Origin: an uncultured Leucobacter sp. | GTDB taxonomy: Bacteria > Actinomycetota > Actinomycetes > Actinomycetales > Microbacteriaceae | Direction of reading: 5' to 3' | NCBI GenBank assembly: GCA_937967375.1 | Contig: CALCJF010000026.1 | Location: forward strand, 1-22,927 | Length of the DNA stretch: 22,927 nt | Part shown: piece by piece, positions 22,562 to 22,927 of the stretch | How positions within the stretch are numbered: the stretch's first letter is position 1 | Layout of the letters: each line of letters starts with the position of its first letter | Translations under genes and position numbers: made by a program | Notes under the pieces: model-generated | Databases searched by the model: none | The model's input: the letters and a program-made list of their open reading frames with translations, nothing else | Told to the model about the DNA's origin: nothing

Positions 22562-22927
22562 ATGACGCAACGATTGCGCTGGCCGAAAGCACTGCACCTT
22601 TTGGTGGCGCTTGCCTCTCTCACGCTCGGCCTGATGCTGCTGCTGGCCGGATTGACCGTGCAGCAGATTGCGATGGTCACAGGTATCGGCATCGTCGCAG
22701 CAGGGATCACGCTGGTGCTTCGCGGCTTCGGCATCGATGCTGACGGCGAGGGTACTGACGGCGAGGATCGCGGTGGTGATGCTCGTTCCGCAGCATCGAC
22801 CGCACGTGTCTGGATCGTGCGGCTCGCGGCCCTCGCGCTCATAGTCATCGGCGCCCTCATGGCGCTCTGGCCCGATGCCGGCGCGCCATGGCTTGCCGCA
22901 GGCGTTGCACTCGCCCTGATCCTGCAC
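22562..22927 (+). CDS. Integral membrane protein, cut by right window edge
   Basis: 122 codons are visible and the frame runs open to the window end. There are two N-terminal membrane helices (about 10-33 and 35-54), a hydrophilic Asp/Gly-rich loop (about 57-80, DADGEGTDGEDRGGDARS), then two more hydrophobic segments (about 83-103 and 108-122). I do not recognise the family. The start is ATG at 22562, with GGGGG about 11 nt upstream. An in-frame GTG at 22550 is an alternative. It is divergent from the FrnE-like gene across about 98 bp, in which I see no clear promoter. More membrane segments or a catalytic domain could follow beyond the edge. Confidence 0.65.
   Translation, partial: MTQRLRWPKALHLLVALASLTLGLMLLLAGLTVQQIAMVTGIGIVAAGITLVLRGFGIDADGEGTDGEDRGGDARSAASTARVWIVRLAALALIVIGALMALWPDAGAPWLAAGVALALILH

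Overview
The window is a GC-rich chromosomal segment of an actinobacterium. A member of Microbacteriaceae (Leucobacter-like) seems most likely, judged from overall base composition, FadE/ETF and LldD2-type protein sequences, short intergenic gaps, and several genes that appear to start without a leader. The genus is an inference and no marker gene is present. I see no tRNA, rRNA, CRISPR array, transposase or phage gene.

Left block (1-5766): a minus-strand acyl-CoA oxidation operon, fadE (586 aa) -> fadE (387 aa) -> etfB -> etfA (cut by the window edge), divergent from a TetR regulator. The shared intergenic region holds two inverted copies of a 15-bp motif (14/15 identical), one placed over each divergent promoter. 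This is a convincing candidate operator pair. A nested inverted repeat and a nitronate monooxygenase-like gene (5977-6942) follow.

Central block (7046-14095): a second minus-strand catabolic operon, acyl-CoA synthetase -> thiolase (second catalytic Cys missing) -> SCP-x-type thiolase -> carotenoid cleavage-type dioxygenase. It is divergent from an unusual regulator made of two fused HxlR-like winged-helix units, each followed by the same H-x2-C-x9-C-x2-C motif. A palindrome fills the spacer of the operon promoter. The likely role is oxidative cleavage of an unsaturated isoprenoid or phenylpropanoid-type substrate followed by CoA activation and chain shortening, possibly using the FadE/ETF set on the left. 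The substrate is unknown.

Right block (14159-22927): a FadR-type GntR regulator with FCD domain sits before an L-lactate dehydrogenase (lldD2-like) gene, whose promoter carries a perfect GntR-type palindrome. A serine beta-lactamase-like lipoprotein follows. On the minus strand lie a translationally coupled pair (single-span membrane protein and PrsW-like intramembrane protease) and an ABC-F ATPase. At the far right a DsbA/FrnE-type oxidoreductase is followed, 26 nt downstream, by a 47-aa gene with a strong ribosome binding site. Its product has an acidic, alanine-rich N-terminal part and ends in GGSCCGGSCCAA, encoded by a perfect 15-bp tandem repeat. This cysteine-rich peptide plus thiol oxidoreductase pair is the best candidate for an undescribed system here. 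A partial membrane protein ends the window.
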